64,000 nucleotides of DNA, taken from assembly GCF_900116535.1 (NCBI RefSeq), contig NZ_FPAU01000001.1:248001-312000 (forward strand), written 5' to 3'. The stretch is from Kosakonia arachidis. GTDB lineage: Bacteria; Pseudomonadota; Gammaproteobacteria; Enterobacterales; Enterobacteriaceae. Under the pieces are notes generated by a model. The model made no database searches. It had not been told where the DNA came from and saw only the letters and a program-made list of their open reading frames with translations. The position numbers and the translations under genes were made by a program. This document shows positions 29,764 to 38,080 of the stretch, in pieces (position 1 is the stretch's first letter; each line of letters begins with the position of its first letter).

Positions 29764-30428
29764 GTAAATACACCGACCTGATCACCAACTACCACGCCGG
29801 GATCCAGCATGTGGATTTATCCACCAGGCCACTCACTGACATTTCCACGTCGCTTAATAGTCTGATCACCGCATTTGATATCGATACCGCTGTCGGTGTG
29901 CAACTCGACATACTTGGCGAGTGGATAGGCCGATCACGCATCGTCAGTGTGCCCATCAGCGGCATTTATTTTTCGTGGGATACGGACGGACTGGGATATG
30001 ACCCGGGGGTATGGCAAGGGCCATACGACCCGGATTCCGGTTATACGAGGCTGAGTGATGAAACTTACCGGGTGATCCTGAAAGCCAAAATCGCAATCAA
30101 CAACTGGGACGGTACCAACGACACACTGCCACCTATCCTTGACTCCGCTCTTGCCGGTTCTGGCCTACGCATGCAGATCGTCGACAACCAGGACATGACT
30201 ATTGGTATTTGGGTATTCCCGGAAGTTGATATTTCACTGGTTTCGCTGGAGTTAATTGCCGCGATTAAGCAGGGTTATTTAACTGTGAAAGCGGCTGGCG
30301 TCTGGGGAGGAAGTATTGAAATACCGGCGGTGGAAACACCCTCAGAAGGAAATAGGTTTTTCGGGTTTGACATGGATAACGAATATATCACCGGATTTGA
30401 TGCCGGATCGTGGGAGAAATTACTGTAA
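29760..30428 (+). CDS. Phage DUF2612 protein
   Basis: This 222-residue protein has the composition and place (between baseplate J and tail fibre) of DUF2612 phage structural proteins, probably part of the baseplate or fibre attachment. The N-terminal segment YTDLITNYHAGIQHVDLST and the LDILGEWIGRSR motif look family-typical. It overlaps the J gene by four bases and its stop TAATG shares a base with the tail-fibre start. It appears intact, though its partners are broken. Confidence 0.75.
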   Translation: MSKYTDLITNYHAGIQHVDLSTRPLTDISTSLNSLITAFDIDTAVGVQLDILGEWIGRSRIVSVPISGIYFSWDTDGLGYDPGVWQGPYDPDSGYTRLSDETYRVILKAKIAINNWDGTNDTLPPILDSALAGSGLRMQIVDNQDMTIGIWVFPEVDISLVSLELIAAIKQGYLTVKAAGVWGGSIEIPAVETPSEGNRFFGFDMDNEYITGFDAGSWEKLL

Positions 30429-31759
30429 TGGCTACCAATAATTTTAAACCGTTTGCAACCGGAACAGGTGCAAATGTCACGTCGCAGGCAGACTGGGAAG
30501 CGCTGGCAGCTTTGCTTACGGGATTCCAGTCAGGAAAAGCCAGTTCAGCACAGGTAAATAAAGCACTGCGCCAGGCAACTTTTATTGCGGCGGCTCTGGC
30601 TCAATATACCGCAGATAAAAGCGGGCAGAATGTGCTTGATGATGGTGATATCTCTGGATTTGTAGCCAAGATGCATTCTGCTTTTGGAGCGGATTTTCAG
30701 CCACTGGATGCGATGCTGACGGCACTTGCCAGCCTCAACACGGTTAACCTGCAGTTTCCGGTATTCAACGGGCCAAAAAAGCATAACCCTCGGCACGGTG
30801 ACAAACCTGTCGCTGGAGTTGCTGTCAAAATCCACTGCGGTGGATATGCTAAATTCGCTTACAGCCGCGCCGGTTAATAACCCTGCATTAACAGGTACAC
30901 CAACCGCGCCAACAGCTCCCGCAGGAACCAATACTAACCAATTAGCTACGACAGCGTTTGTTTTTAATGGATATCAGCAAAAGAGCACACAATTAACAGA
31001 GTTTGCCAATGTAAGTCTGCCAAATCTTACATTTCCTTTTAGAAATGGAAGTGCGGCATTACAGGCCGGCGCCTTGTCAACTCTGTCTCTAAATTTTCTG
31101 TCAAAGTCTACAGTCGCGGATATGCTGGCCTTATTAACGGCTGCGCCTATCGATAATCCGACATTCACAGGTGATCCAAAAGCACCGACACCGGCAGCGG
31201 GCGACAATGACACCTCGATCGCTACGACAGCATTTGTTTTTAATGGATACCAGCCAAAGAGCACACAACTAACTGAGTTCTCAGCTTTATCTTTACCTAA
31301 CTTCACGTTTCCGTTTCGCAATGGTAGTGGAGTTTTGCAGGGCGGTACGTTATCTGCTTTGTCTCTTACCCTCTTATCAAAATCCACTACTGCGGATATG
31401 CGCACTGTGTTAGCGCTGGGGAGCGCATCACAAAGAGATGTGGGATCATCATCAGGGCAGATACCTGATATGGGATATTTTACTTCATCAAAATCGCTTA
31501 CCGGTTACCAGGTTCTGCCTGGTGGTGTCATTTTGTAATGGGGGTCAGGAAACACAACAACTAGCGGCTCTAATGTCACGTTCCCAATCGCGCTTACGAC
31601 GTCTTGTACAGCAATATGTGGCAATGAAAGAAATAATGCCGTATCTCCTGTAGTAATAAATTTTTCTGGTGTAATAATGTCGGTTTTACCGTTCAGGCAT
31701 GGAACACATCTGCCACTCGAGTTGATTCTTATATTAGTTGGTATGCAATAGGATATTAA
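30428..31759 (+). pseudogene. Phage tail-fibre protein with three lesions
   Basis: The fibre starts MATNNFKPFATGTGANV at 30428, a common tail-fibre N-terminus. It is broken three times. At the A6 run 30775-30780 one A too many shifts the frame from ...FPVFNGPK to SITLGTVTNLS. A TAA at 31536-31538 interrupts GGVIL-WGSGNTT. One base is missing near 31682, after which the tip ends VQAWNTSATRV...YAIGY at 31757. The shaft has near-identical units with a 276-base (92-residue) period starting around 30823, 31099 and 31375. The original protein would have been about 440 residues. Confidence 0.82.
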
Positions 31760-31760
31760 T

Positions 31761-32168
31761 ATGTACGCATATTCTAACGGTGTTTTTTATCCACTTTCCA
31801 TGCAAGCGGATTATGAGTCAGCAGGAACATGGCCAACTTCTTACGTTGAAGTTAATGAAGATGTATTTCATGAATTTATCTCTAATCAGCCAGAAGGGAA
31901 ACAACGAGGGACTGACAGTTCCGGAATGCCCGCATGGATCGATATTCCTGCCACTCCCAACTCAGAGTTGCTTAAAGCAGCACTAATTTCTTTGAGTGCA
32001 GAATATCAGGGGGATATGGAGTCGCTTAACCGCGCATGGCTTGCCGCCGCAGTAAATGATGGAACAAGTGAAGGAACAAAGAAAAATGCTGTTATTGCAC
32101 AGATTTCTGCAAGGAAAGCTCAGTATGCGTCAGATCGCGACGAAATTATCGCTCAATACCCTATATAA
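31761..32168 (+). CDS. Tail-fibre assembly protein
   Basis: The 135-residue protein begins MYAYSNGVFYPL, typical of Tfa-type chaperones that fold and attach the fibre tip. The C-terminal half is helical (LNRAWLAAAVNDG...KAQYASDRDEIIAQYPI). It starts one base after the fibre stop, as usual for fibre/chaperone pairs, and is intact although its client is broken. It is likely a leftover. Confidence 0.75.
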   Translation: MYAYSNGVFYPLSMQADYESAGTWPTSYVEVNEDVFHEFISNQPEGKQRGTDSSGMPAWIDIPATPNSELLKAALISLSAEYQGDMESLNRAWLAAAVNDGTSEGTKKNAVIAQISARKAQYASDRDEIIAQYPI

Positions 32169-32182
32169 ATAAGGATCTAATT

Positions 32183-32356
32183 ATGGCAGATAACACAACC
32201 ACATCTACAACATCCACTACAACTGAAGAAAGCAATTCGCAGTCGCAGCAAAAAGTAAAATTTTGTCCGATCTGCGGAGCGCAGATGTATCAAGGGATGC
32301 GATACGGATTTCTTTGCTGGATTTGTCCAGAGTGTGATTTTGACGAGCCCATTTGA
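32183..32356 (+). CDS. 57-residue zinc-ribbon protein
   Basis: A short ORF starts at ATG 32183 with an AAGGA site eight bases before it. The product has a Ser/Thr/Gln-rich N-terminal half of about 24 residues and then a four-cysteine zinc ribbon: FCPICG (Cys28, Cys31) and ICPEC (Cys48, Cys51), with an extra Cys45. It follows the fibre assembly gene by 14 bases. I do not know its function; small zinc ribbons of this kind bind nucleic acids or proteins. Confidence 0.65.
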   Translation: MADNTTTSTTSTTTEESNSQSQQKVKFCPICGAQMYQGMRYGFLCWICPECDFDEPI

Positions 32357-32436
32357 CAGTGCGCACCGAGACATGAGGTCGTATAATGTATTGAATTTAA
32401 TATCGATTATTTTATGAATTAATTCATTAAAAGATA

Positions 32437-32463
32437 ATGCCGCTTATTGAAATGTAGCGGCAT
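32437..32463. terminator. Convergent hairpin between zinc-ribbon and acyltransferase genes
   Basis: ATGCCGCT (32437-32444) pairs with AGCGGCAT (32456-32463) over an 11-base loop in an AT-rich setting. It lies between two convergent genes and could stop transcription from both sides. Confidence 0.6.
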
Positions 32464-32469
32464 TTATAT

Positions 32470-33573
32470 TCACACCTTATGCAATCTAAATGCGCTGATC
32501 CTGTACTTAATAATTGTATACAATTCAACTAGAAGTAACGGCCCAAATATACCGCATGTCAGATATAGCAAGGTGGCAAGAAATCCATTATCTGGCATCG
32601 TTCCTATCACATGCATCGATCCTTCTGGCACAACGTTAATCTTCAAAAGAATAAATGTTGCTAATTTGAAAAAAAGAAAATGCAAGGCAAGTATATGAAT
32701 AGTATTCTCACCTATATACTTAAATAAGTTTACTAAAAGCTTAACTTTTACATGGTGAGAAAACCCAATCACAAAAGCAATACTTATAAAAGTGAGCGTA
32801 ATGAAAAGAAATGGATCCACATCGCCATAAATGTAAATTGGTGGCCTCATGGTTATATATGTTAACACTATTACAACAAGACTTGTAATCATTATTCTTG
32901 TATTCTTTAGAAAAGATAGCCCATAATCTTTTAGCAAATACCCTACATAAAAGAATGGTAAGTAAGTGAAATACTGTACGTTTGGCACGTTATTCTGTAA
33001 TAATTTGTCATTAACTATATATTTATTTTTTAAAATCCACCAACCAAAAAAGAATAGCGTTACAATTATTGATGGAAGAATAGTTCTATTTTTTGTAATT
33101 ATATTTGTAATTTTATTTATGGAATAAAAAATAATCTGCATAATTATTAATACTGGTATAAACCACATGGCACCAAGCATAGTCTCTGATGGTACTGTTA
33201 TGGAATTAATTATGCTGATGATGTAATTTTGATATGAATAATTGATTGCGTATTCTGGCTGGATTCCATAAGAAATGAAAACATTATGCATGAGAATGAA
33301 AAATAAAGAATATCCGCAATATTGAAGTATTATTTTTTTCCTGCTTAATAAAAATGAAATAAAACTATTAGAATACTTAACGTAATTAAAGAAAAAACCA
33401 GAAAGTAAAAAGAAGCCAGCTACATGGTAATAATAAAAAATCTCTCCAAAAGGAAATGATGATATATGACCAGCCACAACAGAAGCCATCATTATACCTT
33501 TGGCGACATCTAAACTTTTATCTCTCCCTGCAAACGTATTTATCTTAAAGGAAGAATTGATTTTTGAATCCAT
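32470..33573 (-). CDS. Acyltransferase-3 family membrane protein, probable surface O-acetylase
   Basis: The protein has about ten hydrophobic segments and the acyltransferase-3 start: RDKSLDVAKGIMMASVVAGHI, with the conserved Arg and His pair. Such enzymes O-acylate LPS O-antigen or other glycans at the inner membrane. The chosen ATG (33573) gives 367 residues and places the first membrane helix near residue 20; the frame stays open to 33630 and no start has a good ribosome site. The gene is strikingly richer in A and T than all neighbours, which marks recent transfer. It sits at the cargo end of the prophage and is intact, so it is a likely lysogenic-conversion gene. Confidence 0.82.
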   Translation of the reverse strand: MDSKINSSFKINTFAGRDKSLDVAKGIMMASVVAGHISSFPFGEIFYYYHVAGFFLLSGFFFNYVKYSNSFISFLLSRKKIILQYCGYSLFFILMHNVFISYGIQPEYAINYSYQNYIISIINSITVPSETMLGAMWFIPVLIIMQIIFYSINKITNIITKNRTILPSIIVTLFFFGWWILKNKYIVNDKLLQNNVPNVQYFTYLPFFYVGYLLKDYGLSFLKNTRIMITSLVVIVLTYITMRPPIYIYGDVDPFLFITLTFISIAFVIGFSHHVKVKLLVNLFKYIGENTIHILALHFLFFKLATFILLKINVVPEGSMHVIGTMPDNGFLATLLYLTCGIFGPLLLVELYTIIKYRISAFRLHKV

Positions 33574-33759
33574 ATTGCGTCTATTTTTCATTCGATAATG
33601 GGTCTCAGATAATAGCATTAAATACGACATTGATCGAGAAAGCGGGATAGGACCGCTGGAGTGCTTATCGTTTCAGTATGTAGCGTGTGAGGTTAACAGG
33701 AGACGCAATGCGAAAAGTGGCACAAAGCTTTGCATCGGTTTGCAAGGCTTTGCATTCTC

Positions 33760-33832
33760 TGTGTCGTAATTGTGTCATGCTCTGTCGTAACCTGAAGGAT
33801 GTAGAAGTATCGATATGACACGTAATGACACA
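33760..33832. repeat. Putative integrase arm-type sites, right end
   Basis: TGTGTCGTAATTGTGTCATG (33760-33779) is a one-mismatch copy of 28119-28138. An inverted, weaker copy, ATGACACGTAATGACACA, lies at 33815-33832. Their places inside both prophage ends fit arm-type binding sites; this is inference. Confidence 0.4.
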
Positions 33833-33893
33833 TTCCGGGCGCGAGCAGGGTGAAAACAGTGATATTACAATGCCATAAATAACGCTCTACGTT

Positions 33894-33931
33894 CTTCTAA
33901 GCCGTAGGTCACAGGTTCGAATCCTGTAGGG
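33894..33931 (+). repeat. attR, 38-bp direct repeat of argU
   Basis: This copy of the argU anticodon-loop to T-arm segment has one mismatch (33922). The tRNA 5' half is missing, so it is an attachment site and not a gene. Confidence 0.88.
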
Positions 33932-34330
33932 TTCAAGTCAACACACCTCTACTGAATTCTTTTTTCCTCCTTTATACTCCCTGAAATTACTGGATTTTTC
34001 TGTTACGAGTTCTATCGAAGTCAACTCAGTTATACCCAAATCAAGTGGTATCTGGGGGCCTTTGAGGGGTGATCTGCTCCCCATAGATTGAGGCCGATTG
34101 ATGTTGGCAATGTCCGCTCCTGGCACGAAGCGGACCGCCTGGAGCGTCGCGAAGTCTGCCATGAGTGAGGAGATTTATTACTTGCCTAAGGGGCATTAAT
34201 AACATTGTTGTGTGTTAATCAACGAGGAGTAGGTCACCTCTGTTCAGGTGGCCAAATTTAGTGTGCCACTACACTCACGCCCGCCGGTTTCCGTGATTCA
34301 TAAAAACACGGTTCGTTTTTCGCTGTCGGT
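33932..34330. other. Region between attR and the HxlR gene
   Basis: About 400 bases contain no convincing gene. A 74-codon minus frame (33938-34162) lacks a ribosome site. A hairpin GTCCGCT / AGCGGAC with a ten-base loop lies at 34112-34135, and a 45-base stretch at 34192-34236 recurs in diverged form at 38764-38808. Confidence 0.45.
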
Positions 34331-34756
34331 TTAACGGGACAATGTCGTCTTTTTTTCTGCTGCCTCATCAAAGGCTTTGCGAGAAGTCTCAATATCCTGC
34401 CATGTATCCCTGATCCAGTCGGTGAATCCGGCGAGGGGTTTCAGCATCGAATGGCCACGCTCAGTTAGCTGATACTCCACTCGTGGAGGAAGCTCCGGAT
34501 AATAATAACGATTAACGAGACCATCTCGTTCCAGGTTGCGTAGCGTCAACGTCAACATACGCTGTGAGATATCGGGAATTCCGCGGCGAATGGCGCTAAA
34601 GCGCATGGGGATATCAGGCGAAAGCGACAGCAGTGAGATAACCAGTATGGTCCATTTATCACCCAGCCTTTCCAGCACACTCCCTGGAGCACAAGGTGTC
34701 AGTTTCGGTCCGTCCGGTGTTTCAATAATCGGTCTGCCATTAATTTCACGCGCCAT
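34331..34756 (-). CDS. HxlR-family transcriptional regulator
   Basis: This is a 141-residue winged-helix regulator. The HxlR core is clear: the cysteine near the N-terminus (TPCAPGSVLERLGDKWTILVI), RRGIPDISQRMLTLTLRNLERDGLVNR and EYQLTERGHSML. The single cysteine resembles those in redox- or electrophile-sensing family members (YodB, HypR). The ATG at 34756 has a GGAGA site; the frame extends upstream without support. It is divergent from the NmrA gene, which it probably controls. Confidence 0.88.
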   Translation of the reverse strand: MAREINGRPIIETPDGPKLTPCAPGSVLERLGDKWTILVISLLSLSPDIPMRFSAIRRGIPDISQRMLTLTLRNLERDGLVNRYYYPELPPRVEYQLTERGHSMLKPLAGFTDWIRDTWQDIETSRKAFDEAAEKKTTLSR

Positions 34757-34884
34757 ACTTTTTCTCCGCTGAAGGCTGCTGTTAGTTATCTGTATGTAAC
34801 CAGCAACCAAAAATGTGCCGTCTTGTGGAGGAAATAATAATAGTTCCATACTGTGACCTTCAATAGTTACTATGGAGAACCTCA

Positions 34885-35796
34885 ATGAACAAAACAGCAG
34901 AATTTCTTGTTTTCGGTGCTACCGGACAACAGGGAGGAGCGGTGGCTCGCGCTCTACGGGCAGATGGTCGTGAAGTCAGGGCCTTTGTGCGGGATCCCTA
35001 TAGCAAAAAGGCTCAGGCTCTGATGGCGGTAGGTATCACGCTTGCCGTCGGTAACCTTTTTGACCGGGCTTCCATTGATCGGGCAATGGAGGGTATCCGG
35101 GGTGTTTTCAGCGTTCAGGCCAGCTCTCCGCAAGGAGAGATAAGCGATGAGCAGGAGATAAAGCAGGGAAAAGATATCGCTGACAGTGCCCTTGCCGCCG
35201 GTGTCAGCCATCTTGTTTACTCTTCGTCCGGAGCGGCCGGAAAAGGGCCTACCGGTATGGGGCATTTCGACAGCAAGTCGGAGATAGAAAATTATGTCCG
35301 CGCTTTACCTATTTCCTCGACGATCACGCGCCCGGCAAGCTTCATGGAGATGATGATGTTACCCGGAATGGGCCTGAACACCGGGAATTTTTTCTTCTTT
35401 ATGCAACGTGATCAGCAGATGCAAATGATCGCGCTGGAAGATCTCGGGCGTATTAATGCCCACATTCTGTGTAACCCTCAACATTTCGCAGGAAAAGTGC
35501 TGGAAATCTCCGGCCAGGCGCTGACCGGGGAGGATCTGGAGCAGGCTTTCTCGAACGCCGCAGGTTTTCCCATACACTATCAACGCTTTCCTGACGCACT
35601 GCTAGAACAAAACAGCTTCCTCCGTCGGCTTACGGAACTGGTTGATAATGGCATTGTCGCTGGCGTGGCTGACATACCGGCACTGGAGAAGGCGTTTGGT
35701 GAGATGATGAAACTGAAACAATGGCTTACAGGCCCGGGTAAACCACTTTTTAGCGCTGCGCTTAACGCTCCACAAGCTGACATCGCGCTACGGTAA
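34885..35796 (+). CDS. NmrA/HSCARG-family NAD(P)-binding protein
   Basis: This 303-residue atypical short-chain dehydrogenase has GATGQQGG at 11-18 for NAD(P) binding, but no YxxxK catalytic pair is obvious. NmrA proteins sense the NADP redox state or act as quinone reductases (QorB-like). It has a GGAGA site and faces the HxlR gene. In the 128-base gap between them, ATAGT-T-ACTAT (34863-34873) is a perfect palindrome close to the start and a candidate operator. Confidence 0.85.
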   Translation: MNKTAEFLVFGATGQQGGAVARALRADGREVRAFVRDPYSKKAQALMAVGITLAVGNLFDRASIDRAMEGIRGVFSVQASSPQGEISDEQEIKQGKDIADSALAAGVSHLVYSSSGAAGKGPTGMGHFDSKSEIENYVRALPISSTITRPASFMEMMMLPGMGLNTGNFFFFMQRDQQMQMIALEDLGRINAHILCNPQHFAGKVLEISGQALTGEDLEQAFSNAAGFPIHYQRFPDALLEQNSFLRRLTELVDNGIVAGVADIPALEKAFGEMMKLKQWLTGPGKPLFSAALNAPQADIALR

Positions 35797-35917
35797 ACAT
35801 TTGCCGGAAGCCCTCTGGCTCACCGGCACGTAGTCCTTAAAGAAGGGGACATTCATCTCATGCTACGTTTTTCCATAGGAAGCATGGCAAGAGTTTGTTA
35901 AGGCGGTTTTCCTGAGT

Positions 35918-37156
35918 TCAGGTATCGTCCTGATACTTACCCTGTTTTCTGTTAAAGGACGACGCCATTAATCCTGCCACGGCCGCTGCCAGTCCGGATA
36001 ACGCGGCAATACCCATGGCCCATCGAGGACCGATATTATCCGCCACCCAGCCCGTGATGGGGGCGCCGATCGGCGTGGTTCCCATGGCAACAGCAACCCT
36101 CAACGCCATCACCCTCCCTCGCATTACCGGCGTGGTTGAAAGCTGCATCAGGCTGTTCGTGGCATTGGTGAAAAACATGGCTGCAGCCCCGGTGACGACA
36201 AGTGACGCCGCAAAAAAAACGTAATCAGGAGATAATGCAGCGGCGGCACAACCACATGCGAACACTCCGGCGCTGACAACCAGATGACGGAATTGAATGC
36301 GGTCATAGCCCGCATTCACTAATGCTCCCACGATGGTTCCTGTGGCAATAACGGATGACAGAAAACCATATCTGGTAGCATCAGCATGGAAGACCCTTAT
36401 CCCCATAGAAGACAGGAATATTGGAAAATTCAGACCAAATGTTCCGATAAAAAAAAGCATCAACAGGATCGCCACCAGATCCGGACGCCCACGGACATAA
36501 CGGAGGCCTTCGGTAAATGCGCCTCTGCGCCGCGACGCCCTGCCGGAAAGATTCAGCTCGTTTTTTCTCAGGAACAAAAGTGAAGCCAGGATACCCAGAA
36601 ATGAGAAACCATTGATCAGAAAGCACCATCCGGTTCCCGCAGACGCGATAAGAAGGCCTGAAACCGCAGGACCGATAAAACGCCCCGCATTAAAGGACAT
36701 CGAGTTCAGCGCAACGGCATTGGAGAGATCGCTTTCGCCGACAAGTTCTGACACAAATGTCTGGCGAACCGGAGCATCAACCGCCGTAATACTGCCGAAA
36801 AGAAAGGCGAACACATACAGATGCCACAGTTGAATAATCCCTCCCACTGTCATCAGGCCAAGCATGATCCCCAGCACGCCCATTGATCCCTGCGTGAACA
36901 TCAGTAATTTCCGCTGGTTAAACCGGTCAGCAGCAATGCCAGTCCATGGAAGGAAAAGAAAATGCGGAGCGAACTGCAGCGCCATCACCGTTCCCAGCAC
37001 TGAGCCGTTATGCGGCGTCAGAACGACAAAAACCAGCCAGTCCTGTGCGGTACGCTGCATCCAGGTTCCGATATTAGACACAAACGCCCCGGCAGCCCAA
37101 AGCCGGTAGTTAAAATTACGCAACGATCGGAAAACAACAGGGTTGAGAGGTTTCAT
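35918..37156 (-). CDS. MFS transporter, EntS-like (MFS_3/DHA3)
   Basis: The 412-residue protein has 12 predicted membrane segments and the DHA3-type pattern (NFNYRLWAAGAFVSNIGTWMQRTAQDWLV, then GIAADRFNQRKLL between segments 2 and 3). Family members export siderophores or drugs. It overlaps the upstream 109-residue membrane gene by four bases. That gene in turn overlaps the isochorismatase-fold gene, so the three form one tight operon. The likely regulator is the MarR gene just upstream. Confidence 0.87.
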   Translation of the reverse strand: MKPLNPVVFRSLRNFNYRLWAAGAFVSNIGTWMQRTAQDWLVFVVLTPHNGSVLGTVMALQFAPHFLFLPWTGIAADRFNQRKLLMFTQGSMGVLGIMLGLMTVGGIIQLWHLYVFAFLFGSITAVDAPVRQTFVSELVGESDLSNAVALNSMSFNAGRFIGPAVSGLLIASAGTGWCFLINGFSFLGILASLLFLRKNELNLSGRASRRRGAFTEGLRYVRGRPDLVAILLMLFFIGTFGLNFPIFLSSMGIRVFHADATRYGFLSSVIATGTIVGALVNAGYDRIQFRHLVVSAGVFACGCAAAALSPDYVFFAASLVVTGAAAMFFTNATNSLMQLSTTPVMRGRVMALRVAVAMGTTPIGAPITGWVADNIGPRWAMGIAALSGLAAAVAGLMASSFNRKQGKYQDDT

Positions 37157-37482
37157 TTTTTGCGGGGATGATTTCCACCATGAAACTGACCGAAATGATG
37201 GGCAGAAAAAAGGGCAATAGCCGCTATACCAACAAAAAGAGCTATCGCGTCCGGCCAGCGGGCGATATCAACTCGACCTAAATGGATAAGCAGCAACCAG
37301 GCCAGTAACAGGTTGGTCAATCCCCACAGGACATTGACCATCGATGATGAAAGCCCTTTTCCTGCTGGTGTGGCAAAGGGTGACTGAAACGCTCTGCCCT
37401 GAACGCCACTGATAACATGGGGCACGGCGTTCATAAGAAACATCCCCCCAGCCAGCAGGGACAGATAATGTAACAGGTTCAT
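37153..37482 (-). CDS. Small four-helix membrane protein, function unknown
   Basis: A 109-residue protein with about three or four hydrophobic segments (8-25, 48-68, 80-100) and a charged HGGNHPRKK tail. I do not recognise the family. It overlaps its upstream neighbour and its downstream neighbour by four bases each, so it is translated with the isochorismatase-like enzyme and the exporter and may assist one of them. Confidence 0.65.
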   Translation of the reverse strand: MNLLHYLSLLAGGMFLMNAVPHVISGVQGRAFQSPFATPAGKGLSSSMVNVLWGLTNLLLAWLLLIHLGRVDIARWPDAIALFVGIAAIALFSAHHFGQFHGGNHPRKK

Positions 37483-38048
37483 TTATTCTTCCTGCTTTCC
37501 AGTTCGCTGAGGATATCGGCTGACAGGGCAGTTTCGCCAAGCCGGGGAAAGATATTCTGTACACTCCAGTTATGCGCTTCCGGTCGGTTGTCGGCCATCG
37601 CATCAACGGGCAATACCACATTGAAACCGCAATCCCAGGCCTGCCGCGCAGTGGCTTCCACCCCTGTACCGGTTGCCACACCAGTGATGATAACCTGGGT
37701 CACTCCGAGCGATTTCAGACGGGACTCCAGCGCGGTTGTGGAGAAGGCTCCCCAACTGTATTTGGTCACGACAATATCTGAAGGTTGTGGATCAATTTCT
37801 TTAATGAAGTCGGTGAACGCCTCCGGCAACGTATCGGGAAGAGTGCGGCGATCATCCCGTCTTCCCGGAGGCATCCCCGCGACACTGACCAGCACAACAG
37901 GTAAATGGCGCTGACGAAATGCCTTTATCAGAGCTGCGCAGTGTTCAACAACGGCGGAGACTGAGGCGTTATAAGGCGTGCCAATAATGCCTTTCTGTAA
38001 ATCAATAACAATTAATGCCGGGATAGGATCGAGTTCAGTCAGGGCCAT
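37479..38048 (-). CDS. Isochorismatase-fold hydrolase without catalytic cysteine
   Basis: The 189-residue protein has the isochorismatase/nicotinamidase fold. Asp16 (VIDLQKG) and Lys96 (VVTKYSWGAF) of the usual triad are present, but the cysteine position in TGVATGTGV is Gly129. Nicotinamidases need that cysteine; true isochorismatases (EntB type) have glycine there. So an isochorismate-like vinyl-ether hydrolase, or a non-catalytic member, fits better than an amidase. It begins the operon with the MFS exporter, 32 bases downstream of the MarR gene. Confidence 0.8.
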   Translation of the reverse strand: MALTELDPIPALIVIDLQKGIIGTPYNASVSAVVEHCAALIKAFRQRHLPVVLVSVAGMPPGRRDDRRTLPDTLPEAFTDFIKEIDPQPSDIVVTKYSWGAFSTTALESRLKSLGVTQVIITGVATGTGVEATARQAWDCGFNVVLPVDAMADNRPEAHNWSVQNIFPRLGETALSADILSELESRKNK

Positions 38049-38080
38049 ATCTGCTCCGGAAAATTCGTAGTATTAAACCG

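Larger units (their letters stand above)
28025..33931. mobile_element. Decayed prophage integrated in argU
   Basis: The element spans from the 3' half of argU to a 38-base copy of it at 33894-33931. It begins with a truncated, frameshifted integrase next to the tRNA and holds baseplate J, DUF2612, tail fibre and tail-fibre assembly genes of a contractile-tailed phage, then a zinc-ribbon protein and a membrane acyltransferase. Replication, capsid, lysis and repressor genes are missing and several remaining genes are broken, so it cannot make phage. Confidence 0.9.

Noticed and set aside
30823-31400. CRISPR array
   Set aside because: The repeats are 276-base coding units of a tail fibre, not short repeats with unique spacers. 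No array was seen in the window.
33894-33931. Second tRNA-Arg gene
   Set aside because: Only the 3' half of the cloverleaf is present and the acceptor end does not match, so it is attR.
33938-34162. 74-codon minus-strand gene after attR
   Set aside because: No ribosome site on the coding strand and no recognisable domain.
34192-34236. Insertion sequence at the edge of the HxlR block
   Set aside because: No transposase, terminal inverted repeats or target duplication is visible; only a diverged short repeat.
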